DNA of 64,000 bases from NCBI RefSeq assembly GCF_000003815.2, contig NC_049997.1, positions 8,645,158 to 8,709,157 of the forward strand, written 5' to 3'. Positions 12,492 through 25,757 of this stretch are shown piece after piece. Position 1 is the first letter of the stretch, and each line of letters starts with the position of its first letter. Position numbers and translations under genes: made by a program. The notes beneath the pieces are model-generated. The model was not told the DNA's origin, did not search any database, and worked only from the letters and a program-made list of their open reading frames with translations. The DNA comes from Branchiostoma floridae. Lineage: Eukaryota > Chordata > Leptocardii > Amphioxiformes > Branchiostomatidae.

Positions 12492-12958
12492 TGTTTGTTA
12501 ATGGGCTTAGCTGCAAGCAGATAGTGAGGTGACAGCTGTTTGGGGAACCCCCAGTAGTTTTATTTATGTCTGCTTAAGACTGTTTGAAATATTTGTAACA
12601 GTTGGCACAGTAGTTACCTCCATGAAATGTCATGGAGGTTATATTTTCTGTTATGTGATCTGTCTGTGTACAAGATTACTCAAGAACGGCTGGATGGATT
12701 GGTTTCATACTTGTTGTGTTGGTGGGCTGTGATGAAAGCTCAAATCGATGTGATTTGGGGCGCCGTATCTGTCGTTATAATCGATGTAATAATATCAGAA
12801 ATCCCCCTATATCTGCGATATATTGGAACAGGCATCGTGCTTTAAGTGTTTGTTAATGGGCTTAGATCCAAGCAGATAGTGAGGTGAATTGTATGACAGC
12901 TGTTTGGGGAACCCCGAGTTTTTTAAATATGATAATTAGTTTTATTTATGTCTGCTTA
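12492..12958. repeat. Direct repeat pair flanking a transposon-like segment
   Basis: GTGTTTGTTAATGGGCTTAG, AAGCAGATAGTGAGGTG and TTTGGGGAACCCC occur at about 12492-12572 and again at 12846-12958. Between them lie CCTCCATGAAATGTCATGGAGG, a perfect palindrome, and TTACTCAAGAACGGCTGGAT, a phrase common in dispersed invertebrate repeats. A matching TTTCATGGAGGTATGAGG at about 13665 may be the far end. Confidence 0.55.
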
Positions 12959-12959
12959 G

Positions 12960-15900
12960 GATATCATGGAGATGTGAAGCGTAAGTATAATTGTATGAAG
13001 TTGAGGTACATTTAACGGTAATGCTTAACAGGTATGGATGTCTCACATACTGTACTGCTGATTTGAGTGACATGGTGATTAAAATGCCATTAGGTCCTCT
13101 CATCTTAGATGGGTTGGGTGTCAGAAGTTTTATGGGCGATACAGATGTTCTGATTTCGTTACGATAAGGGACAGTTGTTAGTTGTCTCTTTCGTAGCCAA
13201 TGGTACTTGTTTTTTAGCAGACGGGGTTGGCGCCAAGTATTCATCTTACAGTTGATGTAGGGCTATCAGAGGAAAGTGTGCATCTCATTTTTGTACCGTG
13301 TGAACAGCTGATGTTATGACATATTGGTGGAAAATCAAATCACCATCTGACTAAAGTTGGCCACATCCCTTCTTCTTTCTGAGTTTCCCAACTTCCTCCC
13401 ACCACACCGCTCTGAGGCACATAGTCGAACCTCAATAATGCTGACAACCTTAGACAGTTTAAATGCCAAACATCAAGCTTAAGGAACACCACGCTACCAT
13501 ATGCCGTGTCATTAAGTGTCACATCTTAATAATTACTAATCAGATGGACATCCTCTGTGTCATTAAATAAATACACCACTATTTTCCCATAACATTTATA
13601 ACCATTACTCTCAAATGCAACCGACTATAAACATACATACCATCCACAAAAAAGCAATAAATATTTCATGGAGGTATGAGGTCCCCGAACTCTAGTTCAT
13701 AATCAGTCTTTCATGTTTTCGTGAATAAAGGAGATATTCATCAATCTTCAAGTTGTAACTAAATTTAGCCCGATAAGCGTGTCTGGCGATACTAATCCTT
13801 TGTTTTCATTTTTCCGTAGATATCTCCGGGCAGGCTGCAAGTGCATGATATAGAGTTACCAGTTACCGTATAGCTTGGCCGTAAGTAGCATGGATACTTG
13901 ATACGTAGGACGGAGTATACTATTGGGCACCCCGCTGTGAGGAAGCTTTTAAGTAACGAACGGCACATTTTTTCTTGCGAAAGGGTAAATGTATGGCCTA
14001 GATATATTTTCCACTGACTTTGGTTGCAAACCGGCAATGAATGCAACAAAATGATTTATATTCTTCAACTAAGTTACGACTCCGTAAGTCGGTATATTTG
14101 AAAGTTTAGTTTAATGGAAAAAGCGTGCGATGTTTTGGAAGGGAGAAAATTTTCCTGACCCCCATATTCGGACTGCCAAATGGAATAGCCCGCAGTGCTA
14201 GAATACTCCAGATTTTACGAGAGTCAGAGTTGTGTCTGGTAACGCCCCCAGGACTGCCATTCTCGCTGGTTGTTTTTGTAAACCGCCTCGTGTTGTGGCT
14301 GCTCGGACACCTTTGATTATAACCCTTGTACTTCTACTTAATGCACAGGGTTGCTAAGGTTTACATTCAGTTCTCTTAATGTACATTGAAAGAACTGATA
14401 AATGCATTTCAGATCCAAAAATATAAATCAGCCACATTCACCAACCATTCGATTTGTTTTCCTTATAGTTGTTCTAACTTTTAGATCACTTGTGCTGGTA
14501 GGCACTAATAACGTCATAAAAGAATATGAAATATTGAAAGTAATATAGATTAATTTTGGAATATGGAACGATGTATCAAAACATCAAAATAGAAAATCAT
14601 TTAATCACTCTGCTATTTTAATCATCGATACATCATCTATGGTCAGCTTCTGTTTGAACAATGGATGAAATAAACACCACAAATTATTGCGTAAGTGGTT
14701 AATGAAGTGGGGCGTGGTAAGCAGCATTATGTTCTTAGTCGCGTTTTGTTTATCATCAATCAATTATTACAAAATATCACTTTTGCATTGCAGAGAAGAA
14801 ACATTCGACAAAACATGTGATTTTGTTCCATGTTCATGTGACCAATGCGATGTGAATATATTGATATAAACACGTATGTTCCAGTTTTGAAATAAAACAT
14901 CTCCACCTGCAGTTTTTTTTTATTTTTTATTGTGATTTGTCAATGCATCACTGAGTGTTCATGTCCATTTATCAGCCTATTTTGATATTTTATCTGCCAA
15001 ATATATTTTGATGTAATATCTACCAATAATAACATATTATTATACATTTCAATATATCTCATTGTTGTTGTCATGAGTGTTTGGGGGGGGGGGGTGCTTG
15101 CAGAGGTGACTTGGCACCTGTTTTGCCCCCAACCCCGTCACATTCTATGTGATTAAATTCTGATAAAGAAATTACAAACTAGTAAATACATGTGATTTGC
15201 GATACCCCAAACGCCCCTTACAAGTTCAGTGGGAGGGGGGCAGGACCACGCCCACTAACACATACATCATACGGGACAGATGTAAGGGTCATCCACACCG
15301 CTGTATAACCCGGTTACCGCCAGTCTGCGCAGCTGTCTCACTGGAATGTTGACATATGACGTTACACCACCTAGCCTGGATGCCAGACTCCAGGGCAAAC
15401 ACAGGCTGGCGTCTTGGCTCTAGGACCAACATGGTCCAAAGGAATTTTTTTAACGTTGGCTCTCGCAGGCTGGAAAACTCAGGCTAGGCTGCCAACTCTG
15501 GGAGCGGGACAATTTCTCCACCAGACGCAAAGGGACCGCCCAAGGGACCGCCATTGCCTTGCGCGTTGTCCGGTTTCCAGGTTAAACCACACTGGCCTAC
15601 TTGCTCATCTTTTACTTTACTTTGAGTGCAAACCTACTTGTTGTGCCGTCTTTACCATACTCCATTCCACAATAATTCTAAACGTAAACTTTGGATTCTT
15701 TAAAAAATTGAGCCGCTGGTTCAGTCTTGAACAAACAAGACTGGTGATGTTGTAGTTGTAACTTTATACAAGGTTTCACAGCGGTCAGAGACTTGCAATC
15801 CCAAAAGACTAGACGCCCGACTCCGTGCTTTATCCTTGACCATATCCTTTGTTTCGGTGAAAAAAAACAAAAAAAAAAAACATGTGCCACCAGCTTTTTT

Positions 15901-18100
15901 CAAAACAGGGGGAGGGGGCTGTGGTAAAATTTCCGCGCAGGGGGGGGGGGGGGGGGGGTTCGGCTTGACCTGAGGAGCTGGCCTGTATGGCCCCTGGAAA
16001 CAGTCTGATATCCAGGCTACATGATCGTAGTTTTGATCGTGTTTATGAGCGTTGCTTCAAATTTGGGTAAAGGGGCCAACGGTGTCCCATGAAATACAAT
16101 ATCTTGTGTCTCTCAGAGAGGTCTTATGTTGCATTGAAAGTTGTTCAATGCTTCTCCAAATGTTTGCCCGTCATTGCATCATGAGTACCAAAAACCGCGA
16201 AAGTTACCATGGAAAGTATTTCTATATTCTGTTTAAGGTACCCGATTAATCTTCACATATTTTGACGGAAAGAAGCGATAGATGATCGATATGCTGGAAA
16301 CGTCGCAGAAGTCACGTCCGTTACAGAAGCACGCGCTACATGTTAGCAGGGACCACGCCCCACCACCCACGCCGGATAGCCTCGTAACCATGCATAACAG
16401 GCCGGCTTAGGAGAATTTTAGAAGCCCAAATCTTTTTTTAGGCAGCCTACTGGTCTTACCTACTTACTGCCAGCCGGTAGAGTGAAGCAACCGATCCCGT
16501 AAAAATCCCTTGGCTTACGCTTATGAACTTGACGGGCGGGCAACACTCATGGTACCGTAGAGTTAGCAAGAACTCACGATGGCAGGTTACGAGACTAGTG
16601 TGGCCATGCCGTGCGCCTTCGTCACTTGCAAGCAATCAAAACGTCTCATGAGGATCCTACTAAGGCTACAGCGACGACCTTAGAGTAATGCACTACAAAC
16701 TAGGGTTGTTTTACAAAACGACAGTTTGGAACGTGAGTGTCCGTAGAGAGACCCTGTGCATGGCTGTATATGGCTTTATGATATAAGGCTCGTAGAACAC
16801 ACCCGTCGGACATGAAATTCTTTCCCGTCTCTAAAACTCCCTTAGAGTCTCGTAAACATGTTCTTACAACAACACCGCTCCTTTCCAACATCTAACTCGC
16901 TTCTTTACAATGATTATCACTCGTAGACAACAATTTGATCCATCTGACCGATATGTGCTTGTCTTTTAAAAAGAAGGTCAGATAACTATAGACATGTTGA
17001 TAAGTTAACGTTCACAACAAGCTAGCGAAACAATATCTACCCTCAATATATCTAAAAGACTACGCTTACACAACTTTACAATGGTATAAAGTTTGGTAGT
17101 TGTCTTACCTTAGAAAAAAATGTCGTCTTTTTAGAGATTCTAGCAGACAGAGGCGTGGACAACGATGCGGCTGTGAGGAACAACTGCTCCCAAAAGAAAG
17201 ATGGCAGGAGAGGACGAAATCTATCCGGGCTGAAGAACAGATGTTTTGTGTGACGTGACAACCCTCTCCGCCCCCTGCCTGACCATATGTGGGGCTCTCA
17301 TGCAGCTGTTGGGATCAGTCTAACGGGATAAACTTGGAGGCTCTCCATGGAGTTTTGACGGACACAGAAATAGTTGTGGTCGAATCCCGAATTAGTCACA
17401 CTCGTAGCCAGAACTCAAAGTTTTTGCCTTGGTCCAGAAACTGATATTTTCTAATTCACTGTTTGTAAATATGAACAGCAGAACAGATGCGTATATTCAT
17501 TTCTGCAGCTGGTACGTGTGTATATTCATCAAAGGTATTATGTGTGGGCAAAATACGGTGTATATTAGGTATAGACGAAAATAAGAACGGCGCTGACTTT
17601 GAACATCCTAGCGGATTTTGTTGGAACTACAGCAGACCTCCTGCTAGCTAGATTGTCTATGATCCGTCATTATTGTGGAATGATGTCAGCAAACATTTCT
17701 GTTATATAATACCACCACAAGTTAACTGACTAGATATATTTGTATAACCGTTGACTAGTATAACTAGTACAAGTGCAGTACTATGACTAATGAATAGAGA
17801 ATTGACTATGCCCACACACGTCTACTGATCTCTACTGCAAGTTTATGAGGTCGGTTTCCCGCCCAGTCTAGACACGCTAGGCCTGAGTAACAGCTAATAA
17901 AAAGAGGGCTACAAATGGAGGACTACTTTTACTTTGAACCTTTGCCAATGAGCCAAGTCACGGTAAGGCACCATGCATGGTAAGGCTCAGCCAAATCTCC
18001 TCCTTAACAATGACCGCAAGTAACCCTGAAAGTTTGGGGCGGTTGCTAAGCAACCCAATTGGTTCCCTGGCGAGCTAGCTGCTGGCCTTTGGCTGGTTGT
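12960..18100. other. Intergenic, no gene recognised
   Basis: Apart from the 15372-16019 element and G tracts at 15083-15094 and 15940-15958, only short ORFs without family features are seen. It may hold the promoter and non-coding first exon of MS4A-like gene 1. Confidence 0.3.
15372..16019. mobile_element. TAGCCTGGATNCCAGAC-type non-autonomous element, 648 bp
   Basis: Starts TAGCCTGGATGCCAGACTCC and ends CAGTCTGATATCCAGGCTA. No transposase is visible. It contains a G tract of 19 at 15940-15958. A short relative (26503-26590) keeps only the two ends. Confidence 0.65.
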
Positions 18101-18102
18101 TC

Positions 18103-18274
18103 TAATCTCCAAGAAGATCCTACGGTAGCATAAGATAGTATCAAAAGCTGGCAGAGGAGTGAAGTCGGCTTAGGAATGTGTTTCGCTACATGTGAAATGT
18201 ACACCTCTTGGCTGACTACACTCCTTGGTCAGTTTAGTATTATCTTATGCCATCGTAGGATCTGCTTGGAGATT
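18103..18274. mobile_element. MITE family A copy
   Basis: Starts AATCTCCAAGAAGATCCTAC and ends GTAGGATCTGCTTGGAGATT. Both halves can fold over about 40 bp. Confidence 0.85.
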
Positions 18275-19093
18275 AGAGTGATCAAGGCTAGGGAAATACT
18301 TTAGAATAACTCTCTAACATATCTTATTTCAATATGTTATTTTGTTACACTTACCGTGGTTTCAGAACCCCGGACTGTAACAAGTTATAACTGAAATTGT
18401 GACATTTTCAATATATACTTATCTGTGTCTTACGACTCAGGTAAAATAGTGTACAACATACGAGATGTTTGCTTGGAAACAATGAATGTGTTTATTCAAT
18501 ATCACACGTTTCTGCAGTACCAGTGGTTGCCCTGTAGTATACGATTGGCATTAAGTGTTATAACGTTATTACATTTGCGATAAATTAATCTAAAACAAAT
18601 AAGGTCAGTTTCCGTATGTCCATATAGGTACACGGTCCATAACCAATACCAAAAGCTGTGCATCAAATAACAAGGGACAACGTAAATGTTATACTAGTAA
18701 TACCATATCTTCAAAGTAGCATATACATAGATACACATGCATAGTGTAGTGTAGTAGGTAGATATAGAATTTGTTATAATAATAAAATCGACGAGCGATA
18801 CATGTACAGTTACACGATTTAACGACAAAAAGGACACATAAAGTGTTTTAAAAGAGGAGAATTATGTACGGATACACCATATATACAACAAGTTGCACAA
18901 CAAAAACAGACGGATGGTGAAACTGTCCTGTCAAAGAAATAGGGGACAGACCGATTTTTGGTCCCTTCAGTAAGCGAATAGACGGAAAAATCTTTCGGTT
19001 ATCCTACTCAGAACAAACAGCCTGATAAGATTCATTGCTCAAGATAGAAATGGTGTAAAAGAACAACAACTGCGCGGTCTTCCGAAAACCTTG

Positions 19094-20314
19094 TTACTGT
19101 TTGCCGTTTGTGCCCGCATTCGCTTGATCTGGGTAACAAATAAACAAATGCAACATTAGATAGAACAAATACATTATAAAAGGTGCCAGTGATATTGAAA
19201 AGTTAAAGATGGTCATTGCAAGTTTGAAAAAAAAAAAAACCTGATGAATCTGTTTTTATCGCAAGTTCCTTATGGTGTGAAATGATGCGCAGTCCAGTGA
19301 GTGGTATTCTGTTCTCACCTGTCTTAGCGATGACGATGGTACCGTCCGGCTGCTGCACTGCACGCTGTCCCGGCTGGAGAGCTGTGGCTTTGTTCCCGCT
19401 GTACACCACGATAGCAGGCGACTGGCAATAAAGAGATACACAGGGCAAAACACGATGATGTGAATTCATTTTAACAATATTATGGTAACTACAATACATA
19501 GCGAATGGGAGCAAGGGGTCAGTCTCTGACCTAACTAAGCAATTAGGCAAGTAGGCGACAGGATACTGAAAAAGTAATACTACAAAAGGGGAAATGTCCG
19601 TTTACAGTAAGCTGTTGAAACTGTCAGTAGGATTTTACTGTAAAATTAATGTTCGCGATTAAGGTTCGCGATGAAGATTTCACCGTGAATAATATGAACA
19701 TGAGACCACTGCAAATATTTTTTAAAGATTTTGTCCGGTAAGAAAACTGCCAAACATCATAAGCCCATACCTCGTGTCCATAGTATCCAGTACACAGCCC
19801 CCTATAGCTGACAATGTCCGTGGTAAAGAGGTCACTATGAAACGCGTAAACATATAGCCACCCCGAACATTCCCCCTGTTAAGTTTGGTGGTTCTGTCTT
19901 GATTATACAAACGGAAAACTGCAAAACATCATGAGCCCATACCCCGTGCCCATCGTAGCCGGTACACAGCCCAATACAGCTGACCATGTCCGTAGTAAAG
20001 AGGCCACTATGAAACGCGTGAAGACGTAACATTCCTATTTTACAGTATGCGACTTGTTGATTCTGTCCGGATTTGAAAGAAGAAAAAAGGAAAACTGCAA
20101 AACATCATTATATGACATACCTCGTGTCCGTGGTAGCCGGTACACAGCCCCCTACAGCTGACAATAGCCGCCACCACGCCCAGCACCAACTCCAGCACAC
20201 CCAGGATCAACAGCACCACGGCAACGGCAAGGTTAACGGTCTGTGAGAGAGCGAGAGAGAGAGAGAGAAAAAGAGAGAGAGAGAAAAAGAAAGAGAGAGA
20301 GAAAGAGAGAGAGA

Positions 20315-20385
<71 letters not shown>

Positions 20386-21830
20386 CGAAAGAGAGAGAGA
20401 GAGCGGAAATATTGTACCACAATGACTTATGTTGATATTTTAGGCGTGTCGGTTGTTTTTCTAGCCTCTACCAGGCCCAACAGGTCGCACAAGACAGAAA
20501 AGTTCAATGATGGCCGATGAGTACAGTTTGCGACCTAAGGACGCTACTCCTCGTCCATCTAACTCCTCTGGTGTGTTTTCTGTGGAATCTGGTGGAGGCT
20601 ATATGTTTTCCGACTTTGCTTAAGTTCTCAGTTAACGTTTGTGTAATTGCCTGATTAGCTGAGTTATTCTGATTATTGGGTATGAGAGAGACGTAAGCGT
20701 CAGAGACGACAGAGCGAATCGTACCCAAGTCCTGCGATTTTCTTGGTGGAACTTATCTTGTTTGTATTACTTGCCCCTTCTAAGATCGTGTTGATTAGTA
20801 TTGTGCATGATATATCATCAAATTTACCGCTGTATTGAAGCTTAGCAATACATGTACAGTTTATAATATATGCGAAAATCTACTAACAGTATCGGAGTCG
20901 AAAGCCATGCAGCCCTCGTCTGTAGGAGTGACGTCATTGCCACCTCCTGTCCCGAAAAGCGCGCATGCGCCGTATCCGTCAGCGATGATGAGCAGGATGG
21001 TGACCGCCACGAGAAAGAACAGGCCCAAGATGGCGACCATGATGCTCGTCGACAAGAAGCCGGTGATCTGAAACATATCGGTAAATACAGTATTCTGGGG
21101 GTAAACGTCTCCTCCCCTAGGCGTCGCCAAAATATGTGAAAAAGCATAGGAGTATGGCCAATGAAACCTATCATGAAACAAAGACAGTTGAACACATAAA
21201 CTTACCCGACATCCGTTGACTGGAGTCTTACCGCTGGCGATTCCAAAAGACCCTGCAATTATAGCCTATTGGAAAAACATTTAAAAACTTTTTAAAAAGA
21301 AAAACGACTCCTTGCATTGCATTCTTCAGTGTATGTCCAATCTGTATATAGCTTATGATTCATAGCAAAACAAAGTTTCTTCAGTTCAGTTCAGTTCAGT
21401 TCATTCTCCTAAGAGGTGCCAAAATGCCTAAAGTTTCTAGTCACCAGAAATCAAAACAGTTAACTAGTTACTATTGACTTGCAATTATCATGTGACGTGG
21501 TCTTTTGCTGTCAAAGATACTAGTATTACATCATTACTTATTTCATACGTGTATTAAGTCTTCAAATTATGGTTTTAAGTCCACGATAACGTCTACCGCA
21601 GAATGGTTTCAAGCGCGAACTTCAAAGTCAAATCAATTTTCAGAATGTCATGACGTACGCACCACTATGCCGGTAGCGAGCAGACTGTAGAGCCCCAGTG
21701 CGATGTGCGGGTGAACTGCAGTCTTGAAGACTGGGACAAACATGGCGACCAGACTGACGGCCACGGACACGATCCCTAGGATCACCATGGTAACGCCGAG
21801 TCCGAACGCTGTTCTCGCTCTGTACCCCAT
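19094..21830 (-). CDS. CD20/MS4A-like four-pass membrane protein, gene 2 (6 exons, 221 aa)
   Basis: Minus-strand exons are 21663-21830 (ATG at 21828-21830), 21206-21265, 20888-21067, 20121-20240, 19319-19421 and 19094-19128. They total 666 bp, or 221 residues plus TAA. The introns follow the same plan as gene 1: a short 60-bp second exon inside TM2, TM3 opening exon 3 and TM4 filling a 120-bp exon. TM4 ends in LCTGYHGHE, and gene 1 has ICSGYHGHE. The tail SPAIVVYSGNKAT...PGQRAVQQPDG is almost the same as in gene 1. The last exon adds DQANAGTNGKQ and is joined by a G|AT split codon after a good GTGAGA donor. The TM3-TM4 loop is short (about 32 residues) with two Cys, as in many MS4A proteins. 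An acceptor (TTTCAG) lies 3 bp before the ATG, so there must be an upstream non-coding exon. Length fits the family. Same strand and plan as gene 1 imply tandem duplication. Confidence 0.8.
19742..20240. repeat. ~174-bp tandem repeat (3 copies) of the 3' half of gene 2 exon 4
   Basis: GAAAACTG(C)AAACATCAT marks unit starts at 19742, 19914 and 20090, a period of 172-176 bp. The two downstream copies keep the exon end (GLCTGYxGHE) and the donor-side intron, but not the acceptor or TM4. The true exon 4 is 20121-20240. Confidence 0.85.
20243..20404. repeat. (GA)n-rich microsatellite in gene 2 intron 3
   Basis: About 160 bp of GA units with AAAG and GGGA interruptions. On the minus strand it is a long pyrimidine tract ending in the acceptor of exon 4, so it may act as that intron's polypyrimidine tract. 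Confidence 0.95.
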
Positions 21831-24800
21831 CGTCTGAAATGTAAACGTAGTTGAGCCATATTTGAATACCACAATGCGGTCTCGTGGTCTAGTTTGGTGA
21901 CTAAGAGTCTACGTTTCCAGGTCAGAATCATTGTCTTTCTTGCATGTGCCAGACATCTCTTAATATATATTTTCAACTTTCAACATGATCATACAAAGGA
22001 CAGTGCATTACCATGCCACCTGGAATTGTATGAAATAAGTAAAATAGCTTTACTGCAATTGTAGCATTTACACTGCATGGCAGGTTTGTCCGCATTGATG
22101 GTTGAACTTTTCTAAGAAAGTGATCTACTTTTACGAATAAAAAAACGCCCTTACTATACATGCTAAATTTTTGTGTAACGTACATTTCACACGACTTTCA
22201 AAGGTAACATATCACAAAAATGAAAACTATTCTTTATTGAGAAAAATGTCTGACACATTGATTGATTGATTCAACAGAAATTAGAATCTTAGTTCAAGCA
22301 TTTTGTTCAATAAAGTTTCTAAAACATTTAATTTATGATCACAATTAACAGTCAACTTTTATTTTGCCTTTACCTTATTATAGCTTTAAGAGGGCACACA
22401 GTATCCGTACATACTATCAAAACTGCCCAAAAAGAGTACCCAGGAAACAAATAGTATTGTCCATGTAGAAGGGCGGTCACTATAGGCAGTGCCAACTGTC
22501 TATGAGACCACCAACAAGCGGTAACATTGACCAAGTGGTCTTTGTGTAAAATTTGTCACCTGCACGGGTTTGGCTTTATACGTACATAAATGCAATTGAC
22601 GTCAAACTAAAATTAACAAAATATAAATCACCAAACCTATTTAAAAAATCTTACGGTGAGATTTCATCCAGATGCGCCACAGGAGTGCTATCTTGGTGGC
22701 AACGTTTTGTTCGATAACAAGGCAGCTGAAATGAGTGGGCACATAGAGCACAAAGGGTCCAGATGAACGCCTAATCTAAACCCCATCCCTCTCCCTCCAC
22801 ACCCTATAGCTCCGCGGTTGTCCAATCTGCCACAAGGACTTCAAATCAACAAGCTGGAAAATCAATTAGAGATAGCTAGTCCTCGCTCAGACGGCCGTTT
22901 CAAAGAACGATACAGAGAATCAAATTCCCTAAATACCCAATGGCGCATCACACCCTGCTTATACATATAGTCTCAACGTCACAAAAATGAGCAAAACTGA
23001 GTTAGGTAGAATTTGTAAAGGCACAGAACTTGATGGCTTTGAAGCTTTTTTGAAGTTTTTTTCTTGTGCCGACGAAAAGTCTCAGTCTTTGTGTAGTCTT
23101 TTAGGTTCGCACAAATTCAATGGGGGCAAACAAATATGGAAACAAAAGTCACCGCGGGTATTCCATGTCAATTTTGACAGTCTTTTGGTGTTTCATTGAT
23201 AACAATACTGCTATGCTCTCGAAGTTACTTTTGAAGTGAAAATGCTTAGAAATAAATCTTTTAAAAATGCCTTTTTATGAGGAGACAATGTTAAAGAAAT
23301 AATCTGTCAATTCTACGTCGAAATCAGGCGTATACTTGTACATCTGCTATAAGCGTTTGTATAGATATTGATTATATAATCGGGTAAAAACGACTTCAAA
23401 CGAATAATCAATGTTAAATAAAGACATTGATCCCAGAATGCCAATGTTTAAGTTGCTATTTATGTATAATTATTATAATTTCTTGTTTCATATACTTGTC
23501 GACACATGAATGGAACGAAAACTCTATCATTGTATCGGTCAACCATCATCTATATTGCTCGCAGAAATTTCGCTCCAAAAATCATCAGTTTTCAAGCAAT
23601 TCCCAAAACACTACCAAAGTCTAAAGCAAAGAAGCATAACCACCCACCCACTCACTCATGTATCTGGATTCTGTGAGCGAAATCAGACATCATGATCGCT
23701 AAGACGAAATGTACAAAATCATCCTTACTTCCCACTACTATACGAATACAATGACTTTACGTAACTTCCTCAAACTTAACTCCAACTTAAGGCCAGGACT
23801 GACCGTTCAAGAAGTCAAACATACGAACCTTTACGGTAACAGATGTGTCCGGTGGTATGAGCTCGTTCCTCAAACGATTCCTCCTCGGGGGCTGGAAAAA
23901 GGAGACCAACTCGAGTCACCGTGGAGAGCGCAAACAAAACGTGTCAAAAGGGCAGCGGGTTTACATTGTAAGGCGGGACCCAGGCTAGCGTTCCTGCATC
24001 GGTAATGCTGACCGCTGTTCTTTTATTCATGAAGGAAAAGGGCAGAAAGACATAATAGAGGCAGGCTATGGCTTTTTTTCATGGGGGAGGGGATGAGAAG
24101 AAAGATTTATGTATTTTGTTCCCTGAACACCTTCCTTTGCCTTCTTTATCCTCTCTTGAACTCTTTTGCCCGGCTTTCTATTTCTTCCTCTTTCTCGTTC
24201 TTAATTCCCCGAGGTTCTCTTTTCAACTTACTTACTAACTTCTTTACCTCTGTTTCTCTTTCTCTCTTTCTCTCACTCACTCACTTGCTTACTCACTCTC
24301 TCACTAACTTACTTGATCACTTACTCGTTCTTTTATTCGCTCGCCCACTCACTCACCCACTCATTATTAATTCATTAAGTTTGGCTGATTTCTTGCAGTT
24401 CTTATTAAAACTGGTAGATGTCCTTCCACACAACATGCACACATTTGAAGTCTCTCGTTTAGCACGACACAGCCTGAACGATAAGTCTTTCTCTCTGCTA
24501 TTCGTTAGCATGTTAGCATTTTTGAATATTCTAACTACTATCTTCTGTGATCTACCCAATCATTTCTCCTTCCTGTTTTATTAGCCAATACTTCCCTTTG
24601 TATATCAGGGAAAACTTACAGACATTCCTTTCATTTCCACATCTTAGGCTGCAATTCTATCATTTCTTTGGGTAAATTCTGGAATCCAACGTGCTTATCT
24701 TAAGAGATTAAATCTTTCTTTTTGACGGCGTGTCTTTGTCTTCATTTTTCATCAGTGAGTTCTTCCTTATCTGTCTGCTGTTAGGATGAAGGATGTCCGG

Positions 24801-25630
24801 ACATCACTGAAGCGCCCAAGTGCATCTCAAGTGGGCAAGGCTTTAGTTATCTTATCTTAACAAGACGTGATGTCTGTATGTTGTATGGAACTAATCCCCT
24901 TATCTTAGTTACAGTTAACGCCGTAAATGATGAAAGGTCGGGTCCACAGTGTTTTGCCTTTACTTGTTAACTGATATATCAAGACCAGTCCTTCATGATA
25001 ATAACTGCAGCTAGTTGGGCGACCTTGTCTGTCTGTAATGCTTAAAACCAAACGAATGAATAACAAATTATGTGTCTATTTCCTTAACCAACTTTTGCTC
25101 AACACTTGACAAGGTGTAACGTTTCGTGCGTCTTTCGAAGAGTGCCAGAGATCAGTCAGTCATTTCAGTTTATTTAGCCAGGTATGCACTCTCAGGACAA
25201 AAGCCCTGTTTCAGGACCAAACTTCGAAATTTGAATTCACAACCATTCAATCCTAGCATAATTACAAACTAGAACAACAATGATTGCAAATAAACTGTAG
25301 ATTAAGCTTATACGCGTTACAATTATAATCTCTACTACGGACTCAATGACTACGCTGGCTATAGGGAGAATAATTTGCCAGGGGAGTTTTGCATAGTTAA
25401 GGTTTTGCCGGCGGGGTCTTAGCGTTGACAGACTCCCCTGGCCAATTTCCCGATTTTTGACCAAATTCCCGCACCCCCATATAGGAAGGCCTGGTGGGGG
25501 CTAGTACAATGAGGTCAGTGTCGTATTTGTCGAATCATGTATATATGCAAATAAGTCTAGGTGCAATTGGCATCTAGGACCAAGACTTTAAAAACGCCGG
25601 TTTGAGATCAAACTCCAGTGAGAGATTTCA
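21831..25630. other. Intergenic between MS4A-like gene 2 and the rhodanese gene
   Basis: A possible donor for a non-coding first exon of gene 2 (minus-strand CTCACC|GTAAGA) lies near 22655. 24250-24370 is a CTCA/CTTA-rich low-complexity strip. A dispersed repeat fills 25359-25503. No coding gene seen. Confidence 0.3.
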
Positions 25631-25636
25631 TAGCAA

Positions 25637-25712
25637 CCAATCAGAACGCGTGTTTGACCCTGACCTTTGACCCTGCTTACGTGCTACTTCACCAGTAACA
25701 CACAGACGTCAC
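25637..25712 (+). promoter_or_regulatory. Putative promoter of the rhodanese gene: CCAAT box, DR1 and CRE-like sites
   Basis: Upstream of the ATG at 25758 there is CCAAT at 25637-25641 (AACCAATCAG, a good NF-Y site). TGACCTTTGACCC at 25661-25673 is the reverse of a DR1 nuclear receptor element (HNF4/RXR/PPAR type). GACGTCAC at 25705-25712 is a 7/8 CRE match. There is no clear TATA box. Order and distance suit a core promoter, but function is inferred from motifs only. Confidence 0.45.
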
Positions 25713-25757
25713 GAAACAACTTAATTTTCTACTTCAAGGCGAGAATAAGGACTCAAA

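Noticed and set aside
20040-20425. Long ORFs of Ser/Leu or Arg/Glu repeats on both strands
   Set aside because: They are translations of the (GA)n tract next to MS4A-like gene 2 exon 4. Only 20121-20240 is coding.
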